A stretch of 36,059 bases of DNA from NCBI GenBank assembly GCA_021842145.1, contig JAKCBW010000001.1, forward strand, positions 1 to 36,059, given 5' to 3'. Both the position numbers and the translations under genes were made by a program. The notes under the pieces were generated by a model. That model was given only the letters and a program-made list of their open reading frames with translations. It did no database searches and was not told where the DNA came from. Of the stretch, positions 17,367-25,278 are shown piece after piece. The stretch is from Actinomycetes bacterium (GTDB taxonomy: Bacteria; Actinomycetota; Acidimicrobiia; Acidimicrobiales; Acidimicrobiaceae). Position 1 is the stretch's first letter, and each line of letters starts with the position of its first letter.

Positions 17367-18605
17367 TTAGCTCCTCAAATCTTGTAATAGTGCGGAAAAC
17401 TGCTCCAAGTTCGGCTTTATCGTCGCGGTGACTTCGCTCGAAGGAGCCAAGGCTTCGACGGTCTTTTGCCCATTACCGGTTATGTAGCAAACGACGGTCT
17501 CGTCTTTCGAAATCTTCTGCTCCTCTACCAGTTTTTTCAGAGTCGCAACGGTCACGCCGCCTGCGGTCTCCGCAAATATTCCCTCCGTCTGGGCTAAAAG
17601 TCGTATCCCCGCTATGACCTCTTCGTCGCTTACCGACCCAAATCCTCCACCGGTCTTTCTCACGACGTCTAAGGCATATACGCCATCCGCCGGATTCCCA
17701 ATAGCAAGTGACTTTGCGATGGTAGAGGGCTTCTGGGGTTTGATGAACTCCGCCCCGGAAAAGAAGGCACTCGCCACCGGAGAGCACCCTGTTGGTTGTG
17801 CCCCCGAAACCTTCACATTCGGTTGATCATTTACCAAACCGACCTTGTACAACTCGTTGAATCCCTTGTTAATCTTGGTCAACTGTGACCCCGAACCCAC
17901 CGGAACTACCACATGGTCCGGGAATCGCCATCCGAGCTGTTCGGCCACTTCGTAAGCGAGGGTTTTCGAACCCTCCGAATAGTAAGTTCGCAAGTTGACG
18001 TTGACAAACGCCCACTCCGGCTCTTCGGAGGCTATTTCCGCACAGAGTCGATTGACGTCGTCGTAATTGCCGTCAATAGCCACGACGGTGCCCCCGTAGA
18101 CCGAAGTGGCTATCACCTTCGCTGACTCCAGGTTCGATGGGACGAATACATAGCTCTCCATGCCCGCCCATGCTGCGTGGGCGGCAACCGAATTGGCTAG
18201 GTTGCCAGTTGAGGCACACGCCGCCACCTTGAAACCAAGTTCTTTGGCCTTTGAAAGAGCGACCGATACCACCCGGTCTTTAAAGGATCCCGTTGGATTG
18301 AGGGTGTCATTTTTGATATACAGTTCGCCAATGCCAAGGACCTTGGCGAGGTTACGAGCTCGAACCAACGGTGTCCAGCCAGCTCCAAGGTCTACATACT
18401 CGTCAGACTCGACCGGAAGAAGGTCCCTATAACGCCAGATGGTACCGGGTCCCTTTTCGATGGTGTCCCTCGAAATGTGGGCGGCGATTCCCTCATAGTC
18501 GTAGTCGACTTCCAGAGGGCCAAAACAGAATTCACAGACGTGCAGAGCCTCAATCGGATACACGTGGCCACACTCCCTACAACGGAGTGCCTTGACAAAA
18601 GACAC
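17367..18605 (-). CDS. thrC: Threonine synthase with N-terminal zinc-ribbon-like motif
   Basis: PLP enzyme converting O-phosphohomoserine to threonine. Four cysteines in CRECG and CEFCFG (9, 12, 24, 27) form a zinc-ribbon-like N-terminus. The PLP lysine lies in NPTGSFKDR (Lys109). The ACASTGNLANSVAAHAA phosphate loop and the GSGSQLTKINKGF and TAGGVTVATL blocks complete the fold type II core. The GTG start is supported by AGGAGG five bases upstream. It is coupled to the sulfur carrier downstream. Because CysO-type carriers normally serve a cysteine-synthase-like fold type II enzyme, a side role in sulfhydrylation cannot be excluded, though the sequence reads as ThrC. Confidence 0.93.
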   Translation of the reverse strand: MSFVKALRCRECGHVYPIEALHVCEFCFGPLEVDYDYEGIAAHISRDTIEKGPGTIWRYRDLLPVESDEYVDLGAGWTPLVRARNLAKVLGIGELYIKNDTLNPTGSFKDRVVSVALSKAKELGFKVAACASTGNLANSVAAHAAWAGMESYVFVPSNLESAKVIATSVYGGTVVAIDGNYDDVNRLCAEIASEEPEWAFVNVNLRTYYSEGSKTLAYEVAEQLGWRFPDHVVVPVGSGSQLTKINKGFNELYKVGLVNDQPNVKVSGAQPTGCSPVASAFFSGAEFIKPQKPSTIAKSLAIGNPADGVYALDVVRKTGGGFGSVSDEEVIAGIRLLAQTEGIFAETAGGVTVATLKKLVEEQKISKDETVVCYITGNGQKTVEALAPSSEVTATIKPNLEQFSALLQDLRS

Positions 18606-18717
18606 CTTTTCCTCCTAGCATCGATCGGGCATTGGCACCTGGCGAATAAACGCTGGTTGCCGCGGCATCATAGGGCCCGTCCCTCAACCGCTCTGGATGA
18701 CTAAGACCTAACCGTGA

Positions 18718-18740
18718 TCGGAAACCGACCCTTAATAGGG
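18718..18740 (-). terminator. Tandem small hairpins downstream of glycerate kinase
   Basis: TCGG-AAA-CCGA is followed at once by CCCT-TAAT-AGGG, 26 bp after the glycerate kinase stop. Both stems are only 4 bp and there is no T-run, so this is a weak terminator candidate. Confidence 0.3.
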
Positions 18741-18766
18741 AACTTAGCTATATTTACCTAACCACT

Positions 18767-19780
18767 TTACCGCGAAAGCAAACCTTTTACGCAACTCTTG
18801 ACGAGTGACTCCATCTCTTTGGGTTTCGGTATCGTCTGCGAAGTCGGATCACCAATTAGTGCAACCTTGCAACCTAAGGCATTCGCCATGCTAATTCCGT
18901 CTTCGGTCGCCCGCCCGGCGACTATAAAGCAACCAATTCCCAGGGTGTGAGCGAGCTCGGCGATCGATCCTACGACCTTGCCAGTGAATGAGGTCGAATC
19001 GAGCTGGCCTTCGCCGGTGATCACTAAGCTCGCCCTTTTGAGGTAGCTACCCAACTGCAGGTAGTCGGAGACGAAATCAAATCCAGACACGATCTGGGCC
19101 CCCGCGACATAAAGCGCCCCCGCCAAACCACCGGCCGCCCCAGCACCATCTACCTCGGTCACGTCGATCCCCTTTTCTGCGAGAAATCGATCCGCAACTA
19201 CCTGCAGGCGATGGGTCAATTCACGAACCTGAAACTCGTTAGCACCTTTTTGTGCTCCAAACTCCCGAGCTGCGTCCAAGAACCTGGTACGAGTATCGAC
19301 TAGTGCCCGCAAAGTCACCCCCCCAAAGCGCTCGAGTGGTTCCATCGCCTCCAGGGCCCCTACCCCGCCGTCTATAGTCGCCGACCCGCCACAGCCCACG
19401 AGAATCTCTTCTGCTCCTCGTTCTATGGCCTTTACGACCAGCTGACCACTTCCTTTGGTGGTGGCTCGCATCGGATCGTTCCCAGTGGCCCTACCGACCA
19501 AGGAAAGACCTGACGCCTGGGCCATCTCGATGACCGCAGTCTTGTCCCTCATCGACCACTTCGCAAGGACCTCCCCGCCGAGGGGCGAGGTGACCAAATC
19601 CTCAAAGACCTCCCCGCCGATGGCGTCAAGTAGGCCCTCCCCACCGTCGGACATGGCAAAACTGACGATTTGGTAACCCAATCCCTGGGCTACCTCTTCG
19701 CACCAGCGAGCAACGTCAAACGCCGATGCGGTCCCTTTGAATTTGTCCGGGGCTATAACAAGCACAAATATGTTGTCCAT
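18767..19780 (-). CDS. glxK: Glycerate kinase (GlxK/GarK family)
   Basis: Phosphorylates D-glycerate in the cytoplasm, feeding glyoxylate or serine breakdown into glycolysis. Family signatures are VIAPDKFKGTASA at the N-terminus, AMSDGGEGLLDAI, EMAQASGL, the glycine-rich VGCGGSATIDGGVGALEAM, and DGAGAAGGLAGAL with TGEGQLDSTSFTGK. The 337-residue length is a little shorter than the usual ~380. The start codon lies inside the third unit of a 13-bp tandem repeat and no Shine-Dalgarno is evident. The start is nevertheless fixed by homology, since VIAPDKFKG begins within nine residues. No neighbouring gene is obviously in the same pathway. Confidence 0.92.
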   Translation of the reverse strand: MDNIFVLVIAPDKFKGTASAFDVARWCEEVAQGLGYQIVSFAMSDGGEGLLDAIGGEVFEDLVTSPLGGEVLAKWSMRDKTAVIEMAQASGLSLVGRATGNDPMRATTKGSGQLVVKAIERGAEEILVGCGGSATIDGGVGALEAMEPLERFGGVTLRALVDTRTRFLDAAREFGAQKGANEFQVRELTHRLQVVADRFLAEKGIDVTEVDGAGAAGGLAGALYVAGAQIVSGFDFVSDYLQLGSYLKRASLVITGEGQLDSTSFTGKVVGSIAELAHTLGIGCFIVAGRATEDGISMANALGCKVALIGDPTSQTIPKPKEMESLVKSCVKGLLSR

Positions 19781-19816
19781 TCTGATTAGCCATTCTGATT
19801 AGCCATTCTGATTAGC
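19778..19816 (-). repeat. 13-bp tandem repeat x3 carrying start codons of glxK
   Basis: On the minus strand GCTAATCAGAATG occurs three times in a row, perfectly. Each unit ends in ATG, and the last ATG is the glycerate kinase start. The first ATG opens a six-codon frame ending in TAA within the array; the second is out of frame with the gene. Confidence 0.95.
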
Positions 19817-19862
19817 CAATCATCTCGTCAGGTCTATAAAGGAGGGGTATTCAGTGACTTTG

Positions 19863-20471
19863 CTAGCCGTTAGCAAATACCGAAAGGTCCGGGCCGACAA
19901 TAACCGTGATGTCCTCCTCGGGAAGCGTGAGGGGAACCGACGACGAATACGGGGCGACCGACGCTTGGCCCAAAGCCAAATCCTGCGCAAGGGTGATCGC
20001 TTGGTATTTGAATCCAGAGGAGTAGTAGACCATCGATGCAGACGCCTGGGAGTTTGCATTCACCGGGGCAACGACGTCGTATCCCTTTGAAGCTAAGTAG
20101 TTAGTGATCTTGCCGGCTAATCCAGGTACCTGGGTACCATTAGCGACCCTCACGGTCACGCTCGAATAGGCGTTAGTTGTCGAGGGTGACAAGACGATCG
20201 TGGTGGTGGTAGAGGAGGTCGTCGGTGGTGGAAGGGGAACGGTAGTCGACGTCGTCGGTGGTGGATTGGTATTCGCTTGCTTAGTACTGTTTGGCTTGGT
20301 AGTCGAAGTATGCGATGGAACTTGGGTAGGTGTGGTTACCCCGGTAGTGGCGGTTGTGTTAGGCACAACGGCTTGGGTGGAATTGACAGAAGCCGAATTG
20401 AGAAGGCCGTATCCGATCCCCGCCTGTGCGACAACCAGCGCAAAAGCGATCAGAGGTCGCGAACCTTTCAC
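19863..20471 (-). CDS. Membrane-anchored LytR_C-domain protein
   Basis: The 202-residue protein has an N-terminal hydrophobic anchor (PLIAFALVVAQAGIGYGLL). A long Thr/Pro/Ser-rich linker follows (residues ~38-100), then a C-terminal LytR_C domain starting SSVTVRVANGTQVPGLAGKITNYLASKGYDVV. LytR_C domains occur behind LCP cell-wall ligases or, as here, alone. The protein is probably exported and associated with the cell wall; the exact role is unknown. The GTG start follows AGGGG six bases upstream. The low-complexity linker gives long antisense ORFs that are not genes. Confidence 0.8.
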   Translation of the reverse strand: MKGSRPLIAFALVVAQAGIGYGLLNSASVNSTQAVVPNTTATTGVTTPTQVPSHTSTTKPNSTKQANTNPPPTTSTTVPLPPPTTSSTTTTIVLSPSTTNAYSSVTVRVANGTQVPGLAGKITNYLASKGYDVVAPVNANSQASASMVYYSSGFKYQAITLAQDLALGQASVAPYSSSVPLTLPEEDITVIVGPDLSVFANG

Positions 20472-20607
20472 AGTTCGCCCCTACGGAGATATTCAAACCC
20501 GACATTGGGCTCAGGCGGCAACAAAAGACAAAAACTTCGACCGAAAATCACTACTCGGATCATATAGCGCCGAGAGGTGGCATCGACTCAATGTCTGACC
20601 GCTAAAA

Positions 20608-20640
20608 CTTGAGTCTCTGCCTATCAACTTTTCTAAAGTT
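20608..20640 (+). promoter_or_regulatory. Degenerate HAIR-like site and AACTTT-TCT-AAAGTT inverted repeat
   Basis: CTTGAGT, seven bases, then TATCAAC resembles the HspR operator HAIR (CTTGAGT-N7-ACTCAAG) with a perfect left half and a poor right half. Overlapping its right end is a perfect inverted repeat AACTTT-TCT-AAAGTT (20626-20640). Both lie about 75-110 bp upstream of the hsp20 start, a sensible operator position. Confidence 0.35.
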
Positions 20641-20715
20641 TCTGAAATAATCTTTTCTGAGTCAGGTTAAGCTAATTGTGACAACTGAGTGGTGTACAGA
20701 GAAAAGGAGCACAGA

Positions 20716-21168
20716 ATGCTGATGAAGATCGATCCAATGAGGCACTTTGAGGGTCTGGCGAGCGCGATGCTGTCCGACTCCTACAGCACTTCGGGAATCG
20801 ACGCATACCGAGACGGCGACGTCTACTACGTCGACATCGATCTACCAGGATTTGACCCAGAGCAGATCGAAGTCGTGGTTGAGAACGACATCCTCTCCGT
20901 TAGCGCAGTTAGAAACAGCACTAGGAGAAATGGAGCCGAAGTTCTCTTGTCAGGTCGTTACCACGGAAAGTATCAGCGTTCAATCCGGCTAGCGGAACAC
21001 CTAGACACCCAAGCGGTAACGGCGAGGTATGACTCTGGCGTGCTGCAGGTTCGGATACCGGTCCTCGCTTCGGCCAAAGCCAGGAAGATCCAAGTTGAAG
21101 TTACAGAGCATCTAAACGGTTCAGAAGTGACCCAAGGCTCTCTAAATCAACAAGAGGTCACGGTTTAG
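20716..21168 (+). CDS. Hsp20/alpha-crystallin small heat shock protein
   Basis: ATP-independent holdase chaperone of about 150 residues. The alpha-crystallin domain runs from GIDAYRDGDVYYVDIDLPGFDPEQIEVVVENDILSV to the GVLQVRIPVL signature (the GxLxxxxP motif, here GVLQVRIP). The ORF track starts at GTG 20689, but AAGGAG seven bases before ATG 20716 makes MLMKIDPMRHF the natural start. No IxI motif is evident in the C-terminal tail. It is followed by tRNA-Thr. Heat-shock control is likely given the HAIR-like half-site upstream. Confidence 0.92.
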   Translation: MLMKIDPMRHFEGLASAMLSDSYSTSGIDAYRDGDVYYVDIDLPGFDPEQIEVVVENDILSVSAVRNSTRRNGAEVLLSGRYHGKYQRSIRLAEHLDTQAVTARYDSGVLQVRIPVLASAKARKIQVEVTEHLNGSEVTQGSLNQQEVTV

Positions 21169-21180
21169 TCCAATAGATGT

Positions 21181-21218
21181 TAGACATCGACTCAAAGGCG
21201 ATTAGATTCGTTGAGTCG
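21181..21218 (+). promoter_or_regulatory. Candidate tRNA-Thr promoter with embedded inverted repeat
   Basis: TAGACA (21181-21186), 16 bases, TAGATT (21203-21208) fits a sigma-70-like promoter, with transcription starting a few bases before the tRNA. A perfect inverted repeat CGACTCAA-N15-TTGAGTCG spans 21188-21218 and directly abuts the tRNA 5' end, also allowing a 3' hairpin for hsp20 mRNA. Confidence 0.4.
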
Positions 21219-21291
21219 GCCGGTGTGGCGCAGCTGGTAGCGCAGGCGATTTGTAATCGTCAGGTCGTCGGTTCGAGTCCGACCACCGGCT
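21219..21291 (+). tRNA. tRNA-Thr (anticodon TGT)
   Basis: A full cloverleaf of 73 nt. The acceptor stem is GCCGGTG/CACCGGC, the D-arm GCGC/GCGC, the anticodon stem GGCGA/TCGTC with loop TTTGTAA, and the T-arm GTCGG-TTCGAGT-CCGAC, with discriminator T. The anticodon TGT reads ACA (Thr). CCA is not encoded. Confidence 0.97.
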
Positions 21292-21734
21292 CTATAAATG
21301 GCGTAGATCTGGATGTGAGATGCATCTAAGAAGTGTACGTTCGTACCCCTCGGTCATCGAGGCAACCCGTGTGAGAGAGTTAGCTAGCGCGTAAAAAGTC
21401 CACCCGGATGATGTTTGCAATTCTCAAGTCTCGTCATTGAGATCGGTTTTCAGAATTTATTTCAGTCTTGACGGCACAAATTGCGCAATTTCCTCGGCCG
21501 ACACCGACCAGGGGAATAATTGTGCCGAATCGCCCTATCACACAGGGGACAAACGCCCCTAGCTCGATGTTTTCCACTTCCCATGCCAGATTTCTTGGGT
21601 GTTTACTCGGTGTTCCCATAGGTAGTTTTCTGGTGCTACCTAGTCAGCATTCGCCCCGCCTCAGGTGGAATTGCCCCGATCGATTAGGTGCTACTCGGGT
21701 TGGGCACAATAAAGTCCGGCGGCATAATAACCCC
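21292..21734. other. Intergenic region with palindromes downstream of tRNA-Thr
   Basis: No convincing gene; the N-terminal half of the ORF at 21468 looks non-coding. Notable are GTACG-TT-CGTAC (21335-21346), a perfect 14-bp palindrome AAATTGCGCAATTT (21478-21491), and GGCACAAATT at about 21473 facing AATTGTGCC about 40 bp later, with GGGCACAATA again near 21700. These may be operator half-sites for the small membrane protein gene. Confidence 0.4.
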
Positions 21735-21986
21735 GTGGTAGGACCCTTGAGTGTTGTTGCGGCCGTGGCAGTTGCGGTCAGTCTGATCATTATCCTTGCG
21801 GTATCGGCGGTAGTCGTCCTGTTGATCTTTTCGGCCCTGACCTATGGGTCAACGACCAAAAGAGCAAAGGTCAAGGCGCACAAGATGCTCGAAGAGAAGC
21901 TTCTACGTCTTCTTCGCCGGGACATTTCAATCCTGGAGAGCGAAGAGGTCGTATGGGAGTTACTTAAAGATACCTCCAGCATGTAG
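21735..21986 (+). CDS. Small membrane protein, unknown
   Basis: I do not recognise a family. The C-terminal half of the ORF at 21468-21986 looks real. One long hydrophobic stretch (SVVAAVAVAVSLIIILAVSAVVVLLIFS) is followed by a basic, helical cytoplasmic tail (RAKVKAHKMLEEKLLRLLRRDISILESEEVVWELL). The upstream half is proline- and arginine-rich with no family likeness, so I place the start at GTG 21735; TTG 21747 behind GTAGGA is equally possible. It ends 30 bp before the convergent histidine kinase gene. Confidence 0.5.
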   Translation: MVGPLSVVAAVAVAVSLIIILAVSAVVVLLIFSALTYGSTTKRAKVKAHKMLEEKLLRLLRRDISILESEEVVWELLKDTSSM

Positions 21987-22016
21987 TCGGCTAATAGACC
22001 GCCATCGGTCGATTCC

Positions 22017-23456
22017 CTAGATCCCTTTGAAGGCACCCTCGATGACTTCCAGTTTGGCCATCGCGTCCCGGACAATCGGGATCTGGGCGACGACGGTGGT
22101 ACCTTCGCCTAAGCGCGAATCAATGGTTACTTCACCGCCTATCGAAGTAACTCTCTCTCTCATTCCCAGCAGGCCTAGGTGACCCTCTGAGATACCTTCG
22201 ACCGCCTTCCAATCAAAACCATCTCCATCGTCGGCAATGGTAAGTCGAAGCCAGTTTTCGGAGAACTCCACCTCGACCGAGAGGTTGTTTGCGTTTGCGT
22301 GTCGGACGGTATTGTTGATCGACTCCTGCACCACCCTAAAGGCAACGAGTTCAAGGGTTTGCGCCAGGCGAACTTGAGTACCAAGCACCCTGAGGCTCCC
22401 CTTGAAGTTGAACTGGTCCTCTGAATCGGCGATCAAACCCGAAAGTGCTGGAACAAGTCCTAGCTGATCCAGCGCAGGTGGCCGAAGACTTCTTGCCATG
22501 CTCCTGAGGCTGTTAGCAGCCTGCAATGCTTGATTCCTCGTTTCCGAGAGTGCATCTACTACCTCGGTCGGCACCCCTTGGGTTTCACCTAAAAGTTCCA
22601 GTCGCCTTGCCAGGTGTAAAAATAGCTGCAAAGGCTCGTCGTGAAGTTCCCTCGAAAGCTGTTTCCTCTGCTCCTCCTCCGCCTCCACTACCAGCTCAGC
22701 GTATTTACGGATCCTCAACCTCTCACGACGCTCTGCGGTCACGTCCTCCAACACCACCTGGGTCAGTTCCTCACCCGAACTATCCCCAAAGGCGACTAGA
22801 TCCACCCGATACTCCTTGCCGTCACCGGGTGAGACGACGGTATCTTTTACCATGTCGAGTCCGCATTTGGTATCCAGAAGCTCCTCGACAGAAGCACCGA
22901 CCACATCGTCCCCAAATATCTTCTTGGCCGCCGGATTGATGTCTCGTACGCCGCAGTGAGAGTCTACGACGAGTATCGGAGAGGCATTGGCATTGAAGAG
23001 TTGTCGGTACCTTGCCTCGGCGAGCAGTCTTTCCAAGGTGGCATTTTCCACCCTGGAGTGGGTCTCCCTCTCCGCCTCCACCCTCTGACCGACGATAAAT
23101 GCGACGACCTCTACGAGAATGAGACTCAATACGTCGGACCCAGCGTGGCCCTGGTCGTGGGGCAGAAGAAGATCTGGCAGCCAAAGCACCCCCGCCCAGA
23201 GTCCTGTTGCCGCCGATCCAGAGAGTCCAAAGTGCAATGCGGCATATCCGACCGGCAGTATCAGCAGCGCTACTGGTATGCCATCTGGAAAGCCCGAAAG
23301 CCTGTTGTAGTTCATGTCGACATAGAGGTGGGTCAAAGCGATAAAGACAACCATCAGTTGTACCAGCCAGAACCGGTAATCAGAGGTCGGTGGGTGCCCC
23401 ACCTTCTTGGCTATCGTTCGCCACTGCTCCCTACGATTCTTGGTCGCCATGATCAT
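22017..23456 (-). CDS. Membrane PAS sensor histidine kinase, NarL-partner type
   Basis: Sensor kinase of 479 residues. About three or four N-terminal membrane helices (residues ~29-125) are followed by a PAS domain (~146-240, RQLFNANASPILVVDSHCGVRDINPAA). A HisKA_3 domain carries the phospho-acceptor His272 in SRELHDEPLQ, and a C-terminal HATPase has VVQESINNTVRHANA (N box), DDGDGF and GLLGMRERV. Its start overlaps the response regulator gene by 26 bp, so the pair is an operon. The membrane part is short-looped, suggesting a lipophilic or intracellular cue; the signal is unknown. An alternative start is the ATG two codons later. Confidence 0.93.
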   Translation of the reverse strand: MIMATKNRREQWRTIAKKVGHPPTSDYRFWLVQLMVVFIALTHLYVDMNYNRLSGFPDGIPVALLILPVGYAALHFGLSGSAATGLWAGVLWLPDLLLPHDQGHAGSDVLSLILVEVVAFIVGQRVEAERETHSRVENATLERLLAEARYRQLFNANASPILVVDSHCGVRDINPAAKKIFGDDVVGASVEELLDTKCGLDMVKDTVVSPGDGKEYRVDLVAFGDSSGEELTQVVLEDVTAERRERLRIRKYAELVVEAEEEQRKQLSRELHDEPLQLFLHLARRLELLGETQGVPTEVVDALSETRNQALQAANSLRSMARSLRPPALDQLGLVPALSGLIADSEDQFNFKGSLRVLGTQVRLAQTLELVAFRVVQESINNTVRHANANNLSVEVEFSENWLRLTIADDGDGFDWKAVEGISEGHLGLLGMRERVTSIGGEVTIDSRLGEGTTVVAQIPIVRDAMAKLEVIEGAFKGI

Positions 23457-24174
23457 CGGGAAGTAGGTGATTTGCGATTGCGTAAAGTGCCGCCTCGGTC
23501 CTCGAGGAGACGCCCAGTTTGGTCAGGACGTTCGATACGTATCCCTCGACCGTCCGCAGAGAGAGTCCTAGCTGGTTTGCGATCGACTTGTTAGTTGATC
23601 CCCGAGCGATCTGACCCAACACGTCCGCTTCCCGGGGTGTAAGTACCGAGTTTGGCGCTACCGGATCTCCACCCCTGCGCTTTGCCAACCGAAGTGAGAT
23701 TGACCCTCCAAGGACGAAGGATCCGTCGGCAACCGTCCGCACGGCGTCGACGAGTTCCCTCCCAGAAGCCGTCTTCAGCAGGTATCCAGCCACGCCGACT
23801 TCGAGGGCTTCGGCTACATAGGCGTAATCGTCGTAGGCACTCACGATCAAAATACGGACCTTGGGATTCTTGGCGGCAGCCAGTTTGGCGACCTCTAGCC
23901 CGCTAATCCCGGGAAGGTTGACGTCGACTAGGGCTACATCGACTTTGAGTTGACTCATGAGGGCCAAGCCCTGTTCGCCGGTTGATGCTTGCCCGACAAC
24001 TTCAATATCGTCGAATCGTTCGAAGAGCTGGGCGGTCCCGTCACGTAGCAGTGCGTGATCGTCTACTAGAAGCACCCGAATTCGGTCTCTAGCTCTTGTA
24101 GAACTCTCCAACGTCACATTCCTAAGGGTAGAACTCTGGGCACCCACAAATGCCAGCCTTTCGTACTTAGACAC
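23431..24174 (-). CDS. NarL/FixJ-family response regulator
   Basis: Partner of the downstream histidine kinase. The receiver domain (~30-150) has the acidic pair DDH near residue 38, phospho-acceptor Asp84 in ALVDVNLPG and the conserved Lys in GYLLKTA. The C-terminal LuxR/GerE HTH is LTPREADVLGQIARGSTNKSIANQLGLSLRTVEGYVSNVLTKLGVSSRTEA. The start is GTG with no clear Shine-Dalgarno; the N-terminal 30 residues are a non-conserved extension, so a later start is possible. Upstream 24175-24417 has no gene. Confidence 0.93.
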   Translation of the reverse strand: MSKYERLAFVGAQSSTLRNVTLESSTRARDRIRVLLVDDHALLRDGTAQLFERFDDIEVVGQASTGEQGLALMSQLKVDVALVDVNLPGISGLEVAKLAAAKNPKVRILIVSAYDDYAYVAEALEVGVAGYLLKTASGRELVDAVRTVADGSFVLGGSISLRLAKRRGGDPVAPNSVLTPREADVLGQIARGSTNKSIANQLGLSLRTVEGYVSNVLTKLGVSSRTEAALYAIANHLLPDDHGDQES

Positions 24175-24417
24175 TCAAATAGCCGTCTAACGTGCCCGCT
24201 ATTATGGCTGACCTTTCGCCATCGAAGCATCCAAAGCAGATCTACGCCCATCCAGCGAACCTCACCGACCGCCAGAGGCCCCCCTCCAGCAAGTCAACTA
24301 ATTCACCCGGAGACCGATAATCGCTATCTGACAAATTAGACAAACCTAACCATCAATGAATACATGGTCAAAGTCCTTTTGCTAAGGGTCAAAAATCCCT
24401 ATTTTGCATCTAAAAGT

Positions 24418-25278
24418 CTAAATCAGGCTCCCTCGGGCCCTTGCGACCTCATAGACCGCTAATGTCGCTGCGGCCGAGACGTTCAATGACTCTACTTTTC
24501 CGAACTGTGGAATCTTGGCCAAGAGGTCACACCTCGCCTTGGTAAGTTTCGATAGCCCCTTACCCTCGGCTCCAAGTACCAGAGCCAAAGGGGAGGTAAG
24601 CAAGTTGACCTGAGAGAGATTTGCCTCGGCGTCCATATCCAGCCCTACCGACCAAACCCCCATCGTCTTGAGTTCAGACAGCGCTGTCGGAATCGAACTG
24701 GCCAATGAAAAGCTCAGGTATTCGATGGCCCCTGCGGCGGTCTTTGTCGCAGATGGCGTGAGCCGACACGCCCGATGTTCGGGGAGGATCACACCGGTCA
24801 CTCCGGCGCATTCGGCACTCCGAAGGATTGCCCCTAGGTTCCTAGGATCGGTGATGTGATCCAAAACCAGCAAATTGGCGGTCTTCGAATTTGAAGTAAC
24901 GATCTCTTGTAGGTCTAGAGCCCTTATCGGGGCGGCGATCGCCACCACACCTTGGTGCAGCTCTGAACCAGCGATATGAGAAAAACGAGACGAAGAGATG
25001 CTTTGAATCGGCACCCTTTGGTTGAAGGCGAGGTCTGCGATCTGCTTCACTATTCCAGCGCGGTCGATCCCCTCTTCAAAGTAGATCGTCTGGACCCTCC
25101 TCCTATTCGCCTTCAAAAGCTCGTAGACCGCCCTGTGCCCCTCTACCTGGTCGCCCCCGAGGTTATGGGCCCTTGAGGTGTGGTATTCGTTGGTTTTCTG
25201 GTCGAAGGGTCTACGATGGCCCGACCTTTGGTTGGGTCGTGGGCCGTTTGAATGGCCACCTGGCTGCCTGGATGGCAT
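24418..25278 (-). CDS. rlmB: 23S rRNA 2'-O-methyltransferase RlmB (TrmH/SpoU family)
   Basis: SPOUT methyltransferase that modifies a guanosine in 23S rRNA. A basic N-terminal extension (residues 1-40) precedes the substrate-binding domain (VEGHRAVYELLKANRRRVQ). The catalytic knot has motif 1 LDHITDPRNLGAILRSAE, motif 2 LVLGAEGKGLS and motif 3 IPQFGKVESLNVSAAATLAVYE. ATG 25278 is preceded by AGGAG and overlaps the ispF stop as TGATG, so it is translationally coupled. In many actinobacteria cysS lies between ispF and rlmB; it is absent here. Other TrmH-family RNA targets are possible. Confidence 0.9.
   Translation of the reverse strand: MPSRQPGGHSNGPRPNQRSGHRRPFDQKTNEYHTSRAHNLGGDQVEGHRAVYELLKANRRRVQTIYFEEGIDRAGIVKQIADLAFNQRVPIQSISSSRFSHIAGSELHQGVVAIAAPIRALDLQEIVTSNSKTANLLVLDHITDPRNLGAILRSAECAGVTGVILPEHRACRLTPSATKTAAGAIEYLSFSLASSIPTALSELKTMGVWSVGLDMDAEANLSQVNLLTSPLALVLGAEGKGLSKLTKARCDLLAKIPQFGKVESLNVSAAATLAVYEVARARGSLI

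Noticed and set aside
20200-20598. 132-residue ORF antisense to the LytR_C gene
   Set aside because: Val/Gly-rich translation of the Thr/Pro linker; typical low-complexity shadow.
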